Shown piece after piece: positions 15,001 through 20,760 of a DNA stretch of 64,000 nucleotides (within the stretch, counting starts at the first letter, position 1; each line of letters starts with the position of its first letter). Both the position numbers and the translations under genes were made by a program. The notes beneath the pieces were generated by a model. It did no database searches and was not told the origin of the DNA. It saw nothing but the letters and a program-made list of their open reading frames with translations. This DNA is from Rosistilla ulvae (GTDB taxonomy: Bacteria; Planctomycetota; Planctomycetia; Pirellulales; Pirellulaceae): positions 6,759,798-6,823,797 of the forward strand of contig NZ_CP036261.1 of assembly GCF_007741475.1 (NCBI RefSeq), written 5' to 3'.

Positions 15001-15037
15001 GGCGGCTTGAAACATCCTGCCGTTTGCGATTGGCCAT
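1..15037 (-). CDS. Giant LEPR-x-LL secreted/surface protein, C-terminus beyond window
   Basis: One uninterrupted minus-strand frame runs from ATG at 15037 to the left edge: 5012 full codons and still open. I translated this strand by hand; minor errors are possible. Residues 33-39 read LEPRKLL, the planctomycete LEPR-x-LL box after a basic N-terminus, taken to mark exported proteins. In order: beta-sandwich modules; a matrixin-like segment around residues 640-760 whose zinc site is degenerate; PPC-like domains opening with D-I-D-x-Y-x-F (about nt 12640, 8560, 3910); parallel beta-helix stretches (about nt 11530-9300); a choice-of-anchor-L-like domain (about nt 5810-5400); at least four copies of a D-G-D...F-E-F-D-x-D-G...G-N module (nt 2100-1000); and calcium-binding-like D-x-D-x-D-G repeats (nt 600-1). 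Likely an adhesin or extracellular matrix protein; no enzymatic function is supported. Start chosen for ATG plus a GAAGG about 10 nt upstream; an in-frame TTG lies 12 nt further up. Confidence 0.9.
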   Translation of the reverse strand, partial: MANRKRQDVSSRQNSVRKGTKRTALRKSMLESLEPRKLLAAGPQLIGIQPNSGDLITDGSVRNESPSELVFRFDENQVIDAATLDAIRIVRSGGDGTFDLATGSSDFGSVYRDPSALGVDLAGGVDIQLTQIGSGAPVRVTVLRNDSPTAAPEPQFAVGAIAGGVLPLTITLAPGTTAGTLVTAFNESPTVNTFLNAQLKGGHRDAVLMANPAVDTLPSFDISSTGDEQIIPTFLEVGAAPNQNEVIARFSNALPDDDYRIEVFGFDDPALGIVGLRSISATDPDTLLIPRQEGARKEVVDFRLDLGAQVQAVVPQPVVRLADGSLNQRRNEIVVYFNDDDLFVENLANGQPTDRSAENPRFYTLIFTQDSVSNRDDIEIAPQRVVYNPAADTATLVFASDLSDLVGGDGGIGTFRLRVGTAEAIPLAPQRVELGGAVGATDLNSGGEATLRFQSVVGAPANMQVQFVRSGAGAVSVAVAGSVVTVDLGAGTTFADIVNAINTHPAASLLVQASVDGSAGKAVGTSPMTFAPVSLLEPGDSFDAAADIGTFGIDPNAINFRSVVLSSSIDPINYQLELLGGNDDPGHRDLVEDLGDAFSQHVNGNFGPDVTPGITTIPYNFRSDYGIDENGTSRVNSISERQKERIREALDMWASELGVQFFETDDQGFTFATGDLSVLEIDPATGLQYVDTSSVYEDTTFGVRVDPQIATTGAATNAILVMDSLIEWGDLYGEDYFRTATAGIGLLLGLEQADDLPASTLLNLDSNFLANDSTLEPVFPGNYDVLHGQYLWRPESGDIDLYRFEVDLDDPSKLAVVTAETFAERLGNSSLLDTSLTLYKQQQASVLTDFGVFGNFEIDFTAVQPGDLGNRTSVQLVITPTGNNPTPTIEVSENQIRVLMSNPAGTTVQDVVDAINASPAAANLVTAKLILSEDIDPTVIPTFAALQEDAPEVLLTGGGIVSVARNDDYYSEDSFLEAELGSGVYYIGVTASGNDIPDPTIGGTGFGGTTEGEYELLLKFRPQVDETDVLRDLDGNNLDSSDPFRLPGTRVDASNDGTPGGVFNFWFQTRPLNRQLDFVSGGDSVVNGQVIEITNYRGITRRFEFSNDGTVGSNRVMVAYADSDTPEMLAAKFAAVLQATVVSGGPFLDLVAVAGSVIEIAGEQRITAPDDFVSMDIMGRTIFVDNFGGPNADGSAERPFDSISGIGVPNAFAAAHPGDIVRIVGNGGLDQDPTTLNDNFAYELGFGSLPGQVLQDGTEMEVPQGVTAMIDANAIFKLRRSYIGVGSSNLLVDRSGSALQVLGTPTLVDENGAVLRDALGNAIEGSVYFTSALDRSIATPSSGLATTPSAGDWGGLLLRRDVDQIEGRTDLEDQGIFLQHIGFADIKYGGGANVVIDGNQTLINPIQIVDMRPTVANNTITDSADAAISATPDSFKETNFQTIDFQLAGAFTADYDRVGPDVYGNQLSDNSINGMFVRADTPAGGTLRKLTVAGRFDDTDVVHVIAENLVVDGTPGGPRLYQSRLAVDLVNTEASSGGSLTSGVAYEYRIVSVDAYGREGLPSDPIVAPVLGATEGRITLNGLPPADDGFLFRRVYRSIVGDARFDLVAVLDASDSDFIDDGDRISTVPVPLDLVSDEVRLARPDASLKIDPGSVIKVQGSRIEFEFGTQLLAEGLDGQEIIITSILDDRYGAGGEFDTENGGLVDGVNPLPPSAGDWGGLYFAPGAHLSLDNAVVAFGGGLTRIEGTFRAFSAIELQQATARITNTSFEDNHEGLGGQGPRDRLGRLDNVAIDLRDAPSSDAGESFRALSGTTIFVRGAQPVIVGNTFIDNVGSTINIDGNSMTDEYIVDIGRDTGPIARIDDLDDNYGPLVRRNRMDNNGLNGLEIRGRDTIYVGGREFTSETDQYTVGNVVGDRVPDVDDVRNPSNTTFVNVTTPGDPLTAGELAVSAVILTTRSIWDDTDIVHVPYQQFITGNLHSSSGLRLQSRPDESLVVKFAGSTTTSQGKDTGSGSSADPFYGTGLTATGSLGDVDDRVGGTLQIVGLPGSPVVLTALADDTVGASLKPDGTPQTDTNNDQWATRPEPNDWRGIYLDEFSNDRNVEIVLEREAHDAPAPGLNADTVNPEVIGDLAATQYDSDDTLRLGFEVSGFLTENDIDVYAFSAVAGTEVWIDIDRTSYNLDSVVEILNSEGQLLARSTNSTDELFENFGLRDEQLGTLQTGADELNNYNEFGLLDEYGTTNPRDAGFRVSLPGVRGARDTYYVRIRSQSVDPNDFAGGMTTGKYEFQIRMQEEQEFSGSTVRYADIRYAKHGVHAKGLPYHSPLLGEAQEDEGSGSSITNNTLFTNPATPEDRAQYVGNLLNSDLTVLSVGGELGSVTDVDFYQFDIIRSDGDSPSHFPTIFDVDYADDLGRPDTTMWVYYDSDGQSGSLPPQLVYTGADSNIAEDRSDSLNSDPALDFDRGSVGGGDPFIGSVELPEGTYFVAITESSRVPSILTTDPLIRREPIASIARIVDDHIEAINSATANPPTVLQFIDTAALPAGWQVTTNRATEVGHGVYATFDGARDGVDPLLAEQTESEGNDSLGFANNIDAASNWGLNFNADITQDFADINTSTTIPHTSIQGVLDDSADFFRFSVPDTNFGAGQRVILDIDNGFDFLNTLGSDDFTLELFAISGADADLTEPLHVSVDNGFDTGSSTFGGSQDPLIDEVLAPGTYVVAVVEDGSTFDETTATYTAPDALVENGSYTLHVSVEGHAVGALGGSVLNESLHFNPVGGSGSLAANQFDLSGYAAEDQPFFYFNYALDTGFGDLVSVHITSNEDPVGQTVASTDVTTSGSVLATDNVWRQARIPLKSFAGESGITVEFQYQSAGVSAAEGLYLDDFIVGFAEHGELITGASFVTTSTAGFVQTGTPGTFTSGAYQLEVRPGTDYADTVGNSLNIREVFDTNDRQSESITVVAPAGYQLADGDFFELSDGFITQAFEFNSTGNVKLGRVAIPFQATDSASTIAASMIAAINSPAVAAKASFSAASSGGITSGSTQGDTRINLFGNVRGDFAEVPEETLAVSASTDPEALASQLLGNGLTLVSGSALLTGNAGSFSGGTRVVGIDQGVVLTNGDLSTVQGFNLSDNTTGSATGLGDDDINQPGVLPAGSISVDSTALEFQFSFDDLSTPGSLFLELAFASEEFFEAAANPDVAAVFLSYIDGALPVTIPVPIAGLDTVDSQNLPAGEVVNNDPNMAGKFLDELGLDGISRPLTASIAGLDPSRTYTVKVVVADVASAITPVDSNDSAIFVRASSISSEDPGNPNLIAVDQRITLPAIVHSGVGDTNAKRQQGQLLIHSNTISDSQVYGVWIEGADREQDPEDFRADGSPAGFGSGLPHGDLGQPYLGRSYGGAVRNLRALNNSVEGGLVPGAVVVNNVIDQAGVSGITVEGTTRPWIINTNGNFGIGEDTTLATAATNTPGSPEVHFGDAIRDGAQMIISAAGIDVLFEFEDISGDVTGDGGSGVRGGNGVSTGAVPIYYRMDAGGTTYNPQGTAPNRSFGYTEHEMIAAIYDAIIGSVLVTNDLVSLVTPTIGPSVIENSISSNVGNGGDDMAFVNPALYLDGVTNIRFPLIPQSPSGWLTAREVTLAESPQPFVRIVNNTIYGSDGNLSSAAGSGTDEPNDTIAGAVVTHQGSAVTPFSFTTSGVIGDSPSLTSTQDVDIYQIELDAGDRVQVDVDSLGLATIANPVDTTLWLFDSAGRPASLGSDLTAQIDFSQSGQAPGEAVSNDPYLDFTATHKGTYYVAVSAAGNEGYDPLSLAGRSDGSGTGEYQLDINVSAPREFILALADLSAGDTVEITDVAGNVGTFTVPANDRPWDQARNLATTINNSAGNTLPNHENGNGPGGLNGPVSRVSAIALGGIAGDQPGINEILLRFHHALGTAIDSQDGFGHDRLNGTTGSSGDGTSEQFVVVGNAASISINGVVVTNATLSTNQNRFLPETAIMVRGASPTILNNVIINTRDGVVDETTSVVGPNAARKDEVIVGNNIFQGVGRVASNVNPGNVFNDFNDVIASDQQVLNNPEGDDFIPNPGSYAIDSSIESLLERDQFSSLKNALGISPSPVLAPRRDVFGLLRADDPSVATPPGIGGNVFIDRGAVDRADFVGPGATLILPFDNDGAGTDTDRNLTRVDLQTPPPSEFRIRLQDIADPADPFVGSNIDSDTVINAALDDLRKPGAVVTLFENGKLLEEGVDYTFRYDTTTETVILNPLAGAWRPDAVYQIGVNNRDRFVLVAPPGTQATDGSQFVVTDTQGGAVTFEYETGYQLQLPTDINLQIPVAGGGAGGVRDGDRIRITSPDGLTITTFEFDRDGTTLAGNIPVPFTLTDTQADIVNSLNEILVERTRFPVDAVANVGNGLILLTPKQGETVSVTFEPSVPALQVNNSAVNSQIQVDPIRQVVDGDLIQITSGTQTFTFELDFTGTAAVDSNNFQIPIRNAANAQSVAEDIRTGINLVMSNQFPFETAAAPVDGLLTLVPKPARTATVASLPVARISSELVDGDLQLQVPVNGAVFDGDLLRIISGVESFVFEVDTDGSVADGNLAMTFANTTNQQQIANGVTAALRSRLFSVAAVETSLSDPTIDPGTLFLAAESGTVVDTGFSTIGQPVGSLALAISELGFGVGGVADGQTFTINDGGLSVTFEMDSDGITTAGNVSIDISTLSSNRELADAIADAIGVSDLAAQPEVVTDRIVFLGLSEGASVTTTGSGVGAVGYARPLQDGDGFSLSNGDPSEGGTKVEFQYLPTTSVIVADANAVYDLDGNSSIDLSIPRDLNGDGVADVATLVDSNSDGVFERVLIEADGVVQQDALGNVIPDFIFTLDVNMDGVLDAQIIMPALMTTAYEADFDNDLELDLRFPADFDQNGFEDVRQFADADGDGVNESLQIVLPGPGGIPYAALTIAFDADGDGDVDRPMFYPARSAVAYEADFDGDGILDVRFPRDLNGDGLEDVRTLIYADDTGAIG

Positions 15038-15622
15038 TGAGCGAACCTTCAAATGATTTTGGCAAAGTGTGATCGGCGAGAACCGTCTCTAACGACACAA
15101 ACGCCTGAAATCAAACGACTTACGAACTTATGAAATTGGAACAAGAACCGACCTTACGAATCCGGTCGGCCCGCGCGAGAAAAGTCCTCGACCCGAGGAA
15201 ATCACGTCTGGACCAGCAAGCACCGAGTATAGTTAGCGGCATTTTGGACGCAAATCTTACTTCACCCATACTTCCCAGCTTCGCCATCTTGACGCCTGTG
15301 GATTTCGGTTTTATCGATCATTCGCGTTGCACAGATGCAAACCAGACATACCTGTACACGCAAACACCCGCGTTACCCGTCGACGCACGCGCGTTCCAGT
15401 TGGACGCCCGTATTTTCACTAAGTTCCCTGCAAACAGAGCCTCCCGCCCCAGTCGACACAGTCGGGGCAACCCAAAACGACCGCGTGAGTGTCTCAGACA
15501 GCCAATCCCACGCTTTTCACTACGCCTACAGCCTTTGACTTGGCTATTCTTAACGGCTGCGTAGAATGGAAACACGGCGATTGCCACTTGGTTTTCCCTT
15601 CTCTGCATCCCCCTAGCGATTC
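15038..15622. other. Divergent intergenic region, no gene recognised
   Basis: This stretch separates the giant minus-strand gene from the plus-strand TPR gene and must hold both promoters. The 144-codon plus-strand frame in it (15130-15564) has low-complexity, Arg/Pro-rich composition and no recognisable domain, so I leave it out. No convincing promoter pair, RNA or repeat is visible. Confidence 0.5.
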
Positions 15623-16192
15623 ATGTCTGTTAACAAGCTCCGCTACTACCAGAACTACCGCAATCTGAGGCATGCCCAAGGGATCCTGGAACTGATCTCC
15701 TGCAACGATGACTTGTGGGGCCTCGATCCAGAACTCAAACGCCGCATGGCCCGCCGCGCCCTTGAGATGCTGCGCGGGGCACGACCGCGGGGGCACCGCC
15801 GGGCGGCTTGGTTCTACCTCCGCGGAAGGGCCTGGAGCATGCTGGGCAAGTACCAACGAGGGATCCGCGACCTGCGGATGGCTATCAAGCTGGACCCGCA
15901 CCATATTGCCAACTATTTGGCTATCGCATGGTGTTTCAAACGAACCGACCGCCTGCAGCAATCGATCGTCGCCCTGAACCGCGCGATCGCGAAAGCCCCC
16001 CACCACCCAACAGTCCGATACAACCAAGCATGTTATTTAAGCCTGGTAGGACAGCCCCAGTTGGCGGCGATGGAATTATCGATCGCGTTAGAACTGAAGC
16101 CCCAATTGCGTGCCAAGGTCGTCAGCGAATCCGACTTCGATCCGATCCGAAATCATCCCGCCTTTGAATCAGCGCTGCAGGTGATCGTGTAA
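15623..16192 (+). CDS. TPR-repeat protein
   Basis: A 189-residue protein without a signal peptide, so probably cytoplasmic. Residues about 65-175 form three to four tetratricopeptide repeats: each has the W/Y-x-x-G...Y...A-x-x-L-x-P pattern, for example G-K-Y-Q-R-G-I-R-D-L-R-M-A-I-K-L-D-P followed by A-N-Y-L-A-I-A-W. The N-terminal 60 residues are basic and aromatic (K-L-R-Y-Y-Q-N-Y-R). TPR proteins scaffold protein complexes; the partner cannot be told from the sequence. It converges on the cpaE-like gene and is transcribed away from the giant gene, so it is a single-gene unit. It could assist the neighbouring pilus machinery, but only position suggests that. Confidence 0.85.
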   Translation: MSVNKLRYYQNYRNLRHAQGILELISCNDDLWGLDPELKRRMARRALEMLRGARPRGHRRAAWFYLRGRAWSMLGKYQRGIRDLRMAIKLDPHHIANYLAIAWCFKRTDRLQQSIVALNRAIAKAPHHPTVRYNQACYLSLVGQPQLAAMELSIALELKPQLRAKVVSESDFDPIRNHPAFESALQVIV

Positions 16193-16389
16193 GCGCAAGC
16201 AAACAGAACCCACAAAACGGCAGGCACAAACCTTCGCTTTGGGTAGAACCGGGGGGGGCGGACGGGCCTATAGAAACCGGACGAACGCAAGCAGCCGAAC
16301 GCCGAAGGACAGCCGAGGTTACAGAAAACCGCTCGGGCTGAAAGGGGAGGGCGGTGGCAGCCGATGCCAGACTCACCCTCCAATGAGGT

Positions 16390-17625
16390 TTACGACTTCT
16401 TTTGCTTGCCGCCTCGAGGCCAGAAATTCAACCAACCGCTGCTCTCATTTAAAGCGACAGCCTCCCCCGAATCCTCCTCTTGGGATTCTTTCGAGGAACC
16501 GCTCAACCGGTCGACCAATCCCAGCATTGCCAGCGTGATCGCGGCTTTGGGATCCTGTTCGAACAACGGCACACCGTTGTTCCTAACTTCGACCATCGTG
16601 CGGTAATCGTTGGGCAATTGAGCGTAGATATCGCAGCCGATCGTTTCCCGCGCCTTGCGGATGCTGATCGGGCCCGACTCTAATCCCGCCCGGTTGACGA
16701 CAACATGGACCTTCTCCTTTAAGCCTTCAAACTGTTCGAAGCTCAACAGCAACCGAACGACGTTTCGCAGGCAGGGAACATCCAACTGGGTGACCAGGAT
16801 GATTTTTGCCGCCATTCGCATCGCGGCCATATCGACTTCGGAATAGGTCTTCGAGAGATCGATCACCAGGTGCGTAAACGAAGCCTTCAACAGCGTGATC
16901 ACCTTTTCGATGCTATCGCCATTGATGATCGACATGTCTTGCAGTTCGACCGGCCGGGGCAACAGATACAATCCCGAGCTGTGTTTGGTCAGCGACCGCT
17001 TGAGCAGCGTAAAATCGAGCCGCGCGATGTTCTGTGTCACATCGGCCAAGGTGTAATCGGGGATCGAGTCCAAGAAGACGTCGGCGTCGCCAACGGCCAG
17101 ATCGAGATCCATCAGCGCGACCGAGTTGCCTTCTCGCGATGCCAGCATGCAGCCCATGTTCACCGCAACACTTGTAGCACCGACACCGCCAGTCGCTCCG
17201 GCGACAACGATCACTTCGCAATTGCGATTCCGCGAATCGCTGGCACCAAATTTTTGTTCGCCGATCCGATGCAGCGCGGCCGATAGATCGCCACCACTCA
17301 ACGGCAGCGTCAAGAATTCTTTGGCACCAGCCCGCATCGACTGCAAGATCAACTGTCCGCTGGTGCTGCTGCTAACGACCAACAGGGCAACATCGGGACT
17401 GGTCGATCGAATCGTATTGAGCAATTCGATCCCACGTTCTGGATCGCTGTCCAGCGATACGACACCGATATCGGGATGCGTTTGCGTCACGACATCGGGA
17501 AAGAACTCGTAGCGAGAACATTCCGCCTCTAGCCAGACGACGTCTAGCCCCAACAACATCGACTTGAGGTCTTCACGTGTCGCATCATTAGGATCGACGA
17601 CAGCCAAGCGGAGTACGTTGGGCAT
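16390..17625 (-). CDS. cpaE: TadZ/CpaE-like pilus localisation ATPase
   Basis: A 411-residue protein with a receiver-like domain (residues about 5-120, starting R-L-A-V-V-D-P-N-D) followed by a MinD/ParA-like ATPase domain (about 136-375), the architecture of CpaE/TadZ, which positions the Flp pilus machine at the pole. The P-loop (residues 143-152) reads G-A-T-G-G-V-G-A-T-S: the deviant-Walker signature lysine and the P-loop lysine are replaced by Thr and Ala. TadZ proteins are known to deviate here, so nucleotide binding may be structural. L-M-D-L-D-L (171-176) fits the Walker A' region. It is the last pilus gene of a minus-strand run, 99 bp after the secretin gene. The acidic, Ser-rich C-terminal tail after about 380 looks disordered. 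ATG has AAGAG just upstream. Confidence 0.88.
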   Translation of the reverse strand: MPNVLRLAVVDPNDATREDLKSMLLGLDVVWLEAECSRYEFFPDVVTQTHPDIGVVSLDSDPERGIELLNTIRSTSPDVALLVVSSSTSGQLILQSMRAGAKEFLTLPLSGGDLSAALHRIGEQKFGASDSRNRNCEVIVVAGATGGVGATSVAVNMGCMLASREGNSVALMDLDLAVGDADVFLDSIPDYTLADVTQNIARLDFTLLKRSLTKHSSGLYLLPRPVELQDMSIINGDSIEKVITLLKASFTHLVIDLSKTYSEVDMAAMRMAAKIILVTQLDVPCLRNVVRLLLSFEQFEGLKEKVHVVVNRAGLESGPISIRKARETIGCDIYAQLPNDYRTMVEVRNNGVPLFEQDPKAAITLAMLGLVDRLSGSSKESQEEDSGEAVALNESSGWLNFWPRGGKQKKS

Positions 17626-17724
17626 GCTCTTAACCAGAGGATTCTGTGGTGATGTTTAGTTTATAACTTTGAACGCGATACATGCCGCAGCGATCTGCCA
17701 ACATGTGGAACCAATCAATCGAAA

Positions 17725-19224
17725 TCACTGTTGTGGCGCTGGGTTGGTGTAGGTGCTGCTTTGTTGAACGGGAAGCGTTTGTTGCACCGGTGGTGCAACC
17801 GGTTCGTACACGGCATCCTGCATGCAACCACTCTCGTTGATGCAGTCGACGCGTGGCACTTCGATGTAGCCTTTAAAGTACAATTCAGTGTCCGATGGCA
17901 CCGTCGTATCGATCCCTGGTCCGCCCGGCATGACTTCGTGAGGATCCATCGCATCCGCCAATTCAGGCGTCACGGTGACCAACAATTCGATTTCGTTTTC
18001 GACCGACTCCACGTGGCGGAACAAGGTTCCGATCCATGGCACCGAGACGAGAAACGGAGGACCGGTCGAGATCGTTTCGGTTCGGGTCTGCAGCAGACCG
18101 GCGATCGCATAAGTTTGTCCGGCTTGCATTTCGACAGCGGTTTCAACATAACGTTGCCGAATCGCGGGGACGGTGAACCCGTTCAAGTTGACGCCGTTGG
18201 CATCGTCGCGTTCGCTGACCTCCGGGCGAATTTCCAATCGGACCCGCCCCGGGCCCACCAAAAACGGCAGGAAGTCGACGCTGGTACCAAATTCTTCAAA
18301 CGTCACCGTCGATCCCCCCTGACCATCAGGCGAGATGATTGGGAAACGTCCACCGACGATAAACCGACTCGGACGCCCATGAGTCGCGACGACGGTTGGT
18401 TCGGCCAAGATCTTGGCACAGTTGTTCTGTTGCAACGCTCGGATCAAAAAGTCCAGCGAATTACCGCTGCGGATCAAACCGACCCGTGCGTTTGGCGCCC
18501 CCGTCCCGACAATGTTGCCGATCGAAGAGCCCAAAGCATCGACGGTGCCGTTGATTCCAAAGGCGAACAGGTTGGTCGAGTTGGTCGAACCCCAATCGAG
18601 TCCCAGATCGCGAAGCTTGGTCCGCGAGACCTCCATGACTTTGGTGTGCAACAAAATCGTTTGCACTCCGACAACCTTAATGTTGTTGACCACCTTGGGA
18701 TAAAACTGCTCGGCAACCGCGATCACACGATCGACATCGTCGGTGTCGGTCACCGTGCCGTCGATCACCGCACCGGTTGGCAGCGGCGTAATCCGCAGGC
18801 TGGCATAAGGGAACTGAGCTTGCATGACCGTGCTCAGCTCTCGCGAGTCTCCCGTGATAATCACGTCGACAGTGTACAACGTGTCGTCGACGTCCCACAG
18901 ATTCAACTGAGTGACGCCGGCGGCCTGAGCCGAGATTTGCACTTGGTTTGGAGCGACCGGATTGGCGATCAGAATCTCTTCGTTCTGAACCTGAAAACGC
19001 GGGACCACCTTGTCCAGCTTCAAGATCCGGCTCGAATTGACAATCATCTCCAACCGCTGCGTCGGCTGCGAGACGGAATAGGTTACCGCAGAGGAAGACG
19101 CTCGCGAAGAAGCGGCGTACGCATCGGTTGATTGCGCAAGTGCAGGTGTGCCGTTTCCAACAACACATGCAACGATCATCACGATATGGGAGGGCTTAAA
19201 GCCCGCCATGGTCTGCTTGAACAT
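17725..19224 (-). CDS. cpaC: Flp pilus outer-membrane secretin (CpaC/RcpA)
   Basis: A 499-residue exported protein. Residues 1-31 are a signal peptide ending A-L-A-Q. Residues about 50-135 match the pilus-formation N-terminal domain (R-I-L-K-L-D-K-V-V-P, then V-A-P-N-Q-V-Q-I-S-A). A BON-like segment with V-I-D-G-T-V-T-D follows, then a secretin domain (about 225-430) with the family pattern V-G-G-R-F-P and V-P-x-I-G-x-L-F. CpaC forms the outer-membrane ring through which the Flp pilus emerges. The C-terminal tail after about 440 is Pro/Gln-rich and ends in Q-Q-T-L-P-V-Q-Q repeats, presumably disordered. It sits 83 bp downstream of cpaB in the same direction. AAGGA lies about 11 nt before the ATG; M6 is an alternative start. 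Confidence 0.92.
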   Translation of the reverse strand: MFKQTMAGFKPSHIVMIVACVVGNGTPALAQSTDAYAASSRASSSAVTYSVSQPTQRLEMIVNSSRILKLDKVVPRFQVQNEEILIANPVAPNQVQISAQAAGVTQLNLWDVDDTLYTVDVIITGDSRELSTVMQAQFPYASLRITPLPTGAVIDGTVTDTDDVDRVIAVAEQFYPKVVNNIKVVGVQTILLHTKVMEVSRTKLRDLGLDWGSTNSTNLFAFGINGTVDALGSSIGNIVGTGAPNARVGLIRSGNSLDFLIRALQQNNCAKILAEPTVVATHGRPSRFIVGGRFPIISPDGQGGSTVTFEEFGTSVDFLPFLVGPGRVRLEIRPEVSERDDANGVNLNGFTVPAIRQRYVETAVEMQAGQTYAIAGLLQTRTETISTGPPFLVSVPWIGTLFRHVESVENEIELLVTVTPELADAMDPHEVMPGGPGIDTTVPSDTELYFKGYIEVPRVDCINESGCMQDAVYEPVAPPVQQTLPVQQSSTYTNPAPQQ

Positions 19225-19307
19225 ACCTGCGCATCCTTGCGATAGGTTCTCTAACGAACAATTACTTCTACAGCCTGCCAGCTCACAAACGATCCATCGT
19301 CTGTCTG

Positions 19308-20366
19308 CTAACGCGCTCGATTAATTCGAAATGCTTCATTCCCCGGAGGGCTGCTTCCCGTATTGAATTGCGGAATGTCACTATCCGCTGGAAGTCGGAT
19401 ATCCGCACCGGGGACGCCAGCACTCGCGTCAGGGGTCGTACCCACTGTATCGTCTGTTGCCGCAGCATTTGCACCCAACTGGGCGTCGTTTGCTGCCTGC
19501 TCTTGAATCAATTCCATCGTCTGAGTTCCCTTGTTCCAGCGGAACAAACGATAGCCTTTGGGGGTCAACATCTTAATGATCTCGCCACCTGGCTTCTTCA
19601 CTTCCACCTCGGCAATCTTGGTGTCTGTTTGATCAAGTCGGCGTTCTTCGGCGTAGTCATCGAGCCATTTCATGAATTCTTGGCCAGCAGCATTGGGCGC
19701 GTTCGGATTAACCGGTTCATTCGGATTCCCCAACGTCAGTTGCAACGCGCCAACCTTCTTTGCCCAGTTCCAAACCCGCTCGTCCTCTTGCTTGATCAGC
19801 AACAAGATCGAACTAACCGCCCCCTTCTTCGCCTTCTCATCCGTCTCGCGACCGGTGCGGCCATCGACGGCGAAGATCCGCACGTTGCGAAAGACATCGC
19901 GGTGCGTCGTCTCGGGCACGATGTCGCTCTTCTCGAAGAACCCGATCACGTTGATCCGATCCCCCGGTTCGATCAGATTGGCGATTCCTGGATCGCTGCC
20001 GATGTTGTAGGTCACCACCGTATGTCCCGGTGGAATTCCAACCGTCGCCCGCTCGGTCGCGTCGACGACTTTCTGTTTCAAAATGGCTTCGCCCGCATAG
20101 ATATGCTGCTTGGCGTATTTGCTTTCTATCGCCGCGACATCGGTGATCGCCCCATCGGGCGTTTTCCCGGCAGGCCATTTTTCCAACATGATGTTGTCGG
20201 CGGCAATCTTCGAATTGGCCGGAATGTCCATCGACGCAACAAGGATTTCAACCATCTTGGTCGGCTGCGACTCGCTGCCGCTCATCACGACTTGGCTGAT
20301 TCCAACCGACGCAATCATTCCGCAACCCAACGCGATTGCGAGCAGTATGACAGATTTGTTTCGCAT
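19308..20366 (-). CDS. cpaB: Flp pilus assembly protein CpaB (SAF domain)
   Basis: A 352-residue protein from ATG at 20366 (M-R-N-K-S-V-I-L-L-A); an in-frame TTG at 20396 would add ten residues, but the ATG is placed right before the basic/hydrophobic export signal. Residues about 7-27 are the membrane segment or signal anchor. A SAF domain covers about 40-105 (V-A-S-M-D-I-P-A-N-S-K-I) and the RcpC/CpaB domain follows to about 230 (E-P-G-D-R-I-N-V-I-G). CpaB is a periplasmic partner of the CpaC secretin. The last 80 residues are Ala/Asp/Pro-rich and look disordered, a planctomycete-style extension. It lies between the prepilin peptidase and cpaC genes, all on the minus strand. Confidence 0.9.
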   Translation of the reverse strand: MRNKSVILLAIALGCGMIASVGISQVVMSGSESQPTKMVEILVASMDIPANSKIAADNIMLEKWPAGKTPDGAITDVAAIESKYAKQHIYAGEAILKQKVVDATERATVGIPPGHTVVTYNIGSDPGIANLIEPGDRINVIGFFEKSDIVPETTHRDVFRNVRIFAVDGRTGRETDEKAKKGAVSSILLLIKQEDERVWNWAKKVGALQLTLGNPNEPVNPNAPNAAGQEFMKWLDDYAEERRLDQTDTKIAEVEVKKPGGEIIKMLTPKGYRLFRWNKGTQTMELIQEQAANDAQLGANAAATDDTVGTTPDASAGVPGADIRLPADSDIPQFNTGSSPPGNEAFRINRAR

Positions 20367-20760
20367 GATATTGGACGCCTTGAGCGTGGCTGACAAGCCG
20401 CACGAGTCACAATGCCGTCCTGGCCCAGAACCCGATTACGTTTAAATTTATCCCAAACGAACGCATCACAGCGTTCGAATCCACCCGACGCACTATCGCG
20501 TCCAGTGTCTACACAATTGGCAGTTCGAGTGGGTTCGCTACAGCATTTTCCAATCGAGTCGTGCAAACCAATCGCTTGGTACATCGCACATACCCGTTGC
20601 AACCCTATCAACTACCTTGGTTCAATCTCTGCCAGTCAAATATTTGGGACAAAAGGTAAGATCGGTAAATCCCGTACAACCTCTCCAAACGATCAGCTGC
20701 AGCCATCAAAGACGACCCAGCCGACCAAACCAACGCAGACTGACTTTGCTAGCACTTCGT
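20367..20760. other. Leader between prepilin peptidase gene and cpaB
   Basis: 394 bp with no gene I can support. It contains a perfect 7-bp hairpin, CGAACGC/GCGTTCG with a six-base loop, at 20458-20477, about 90-110 nt upstream of the cpaB start on the minus strand. There is no T-run, so it could be a leader structure, a weak terminator of the upstream genes, or chance. The gap suggests that cpaB starts a separate transcript from the peptidase gene. Confidence 0.4.

Noticed and set aside
15535-15568. TTGACT...TAGAAT promoter for the TPR gene
   Set aside because: Spacing is about 21 nt, too long for a standard promoter.
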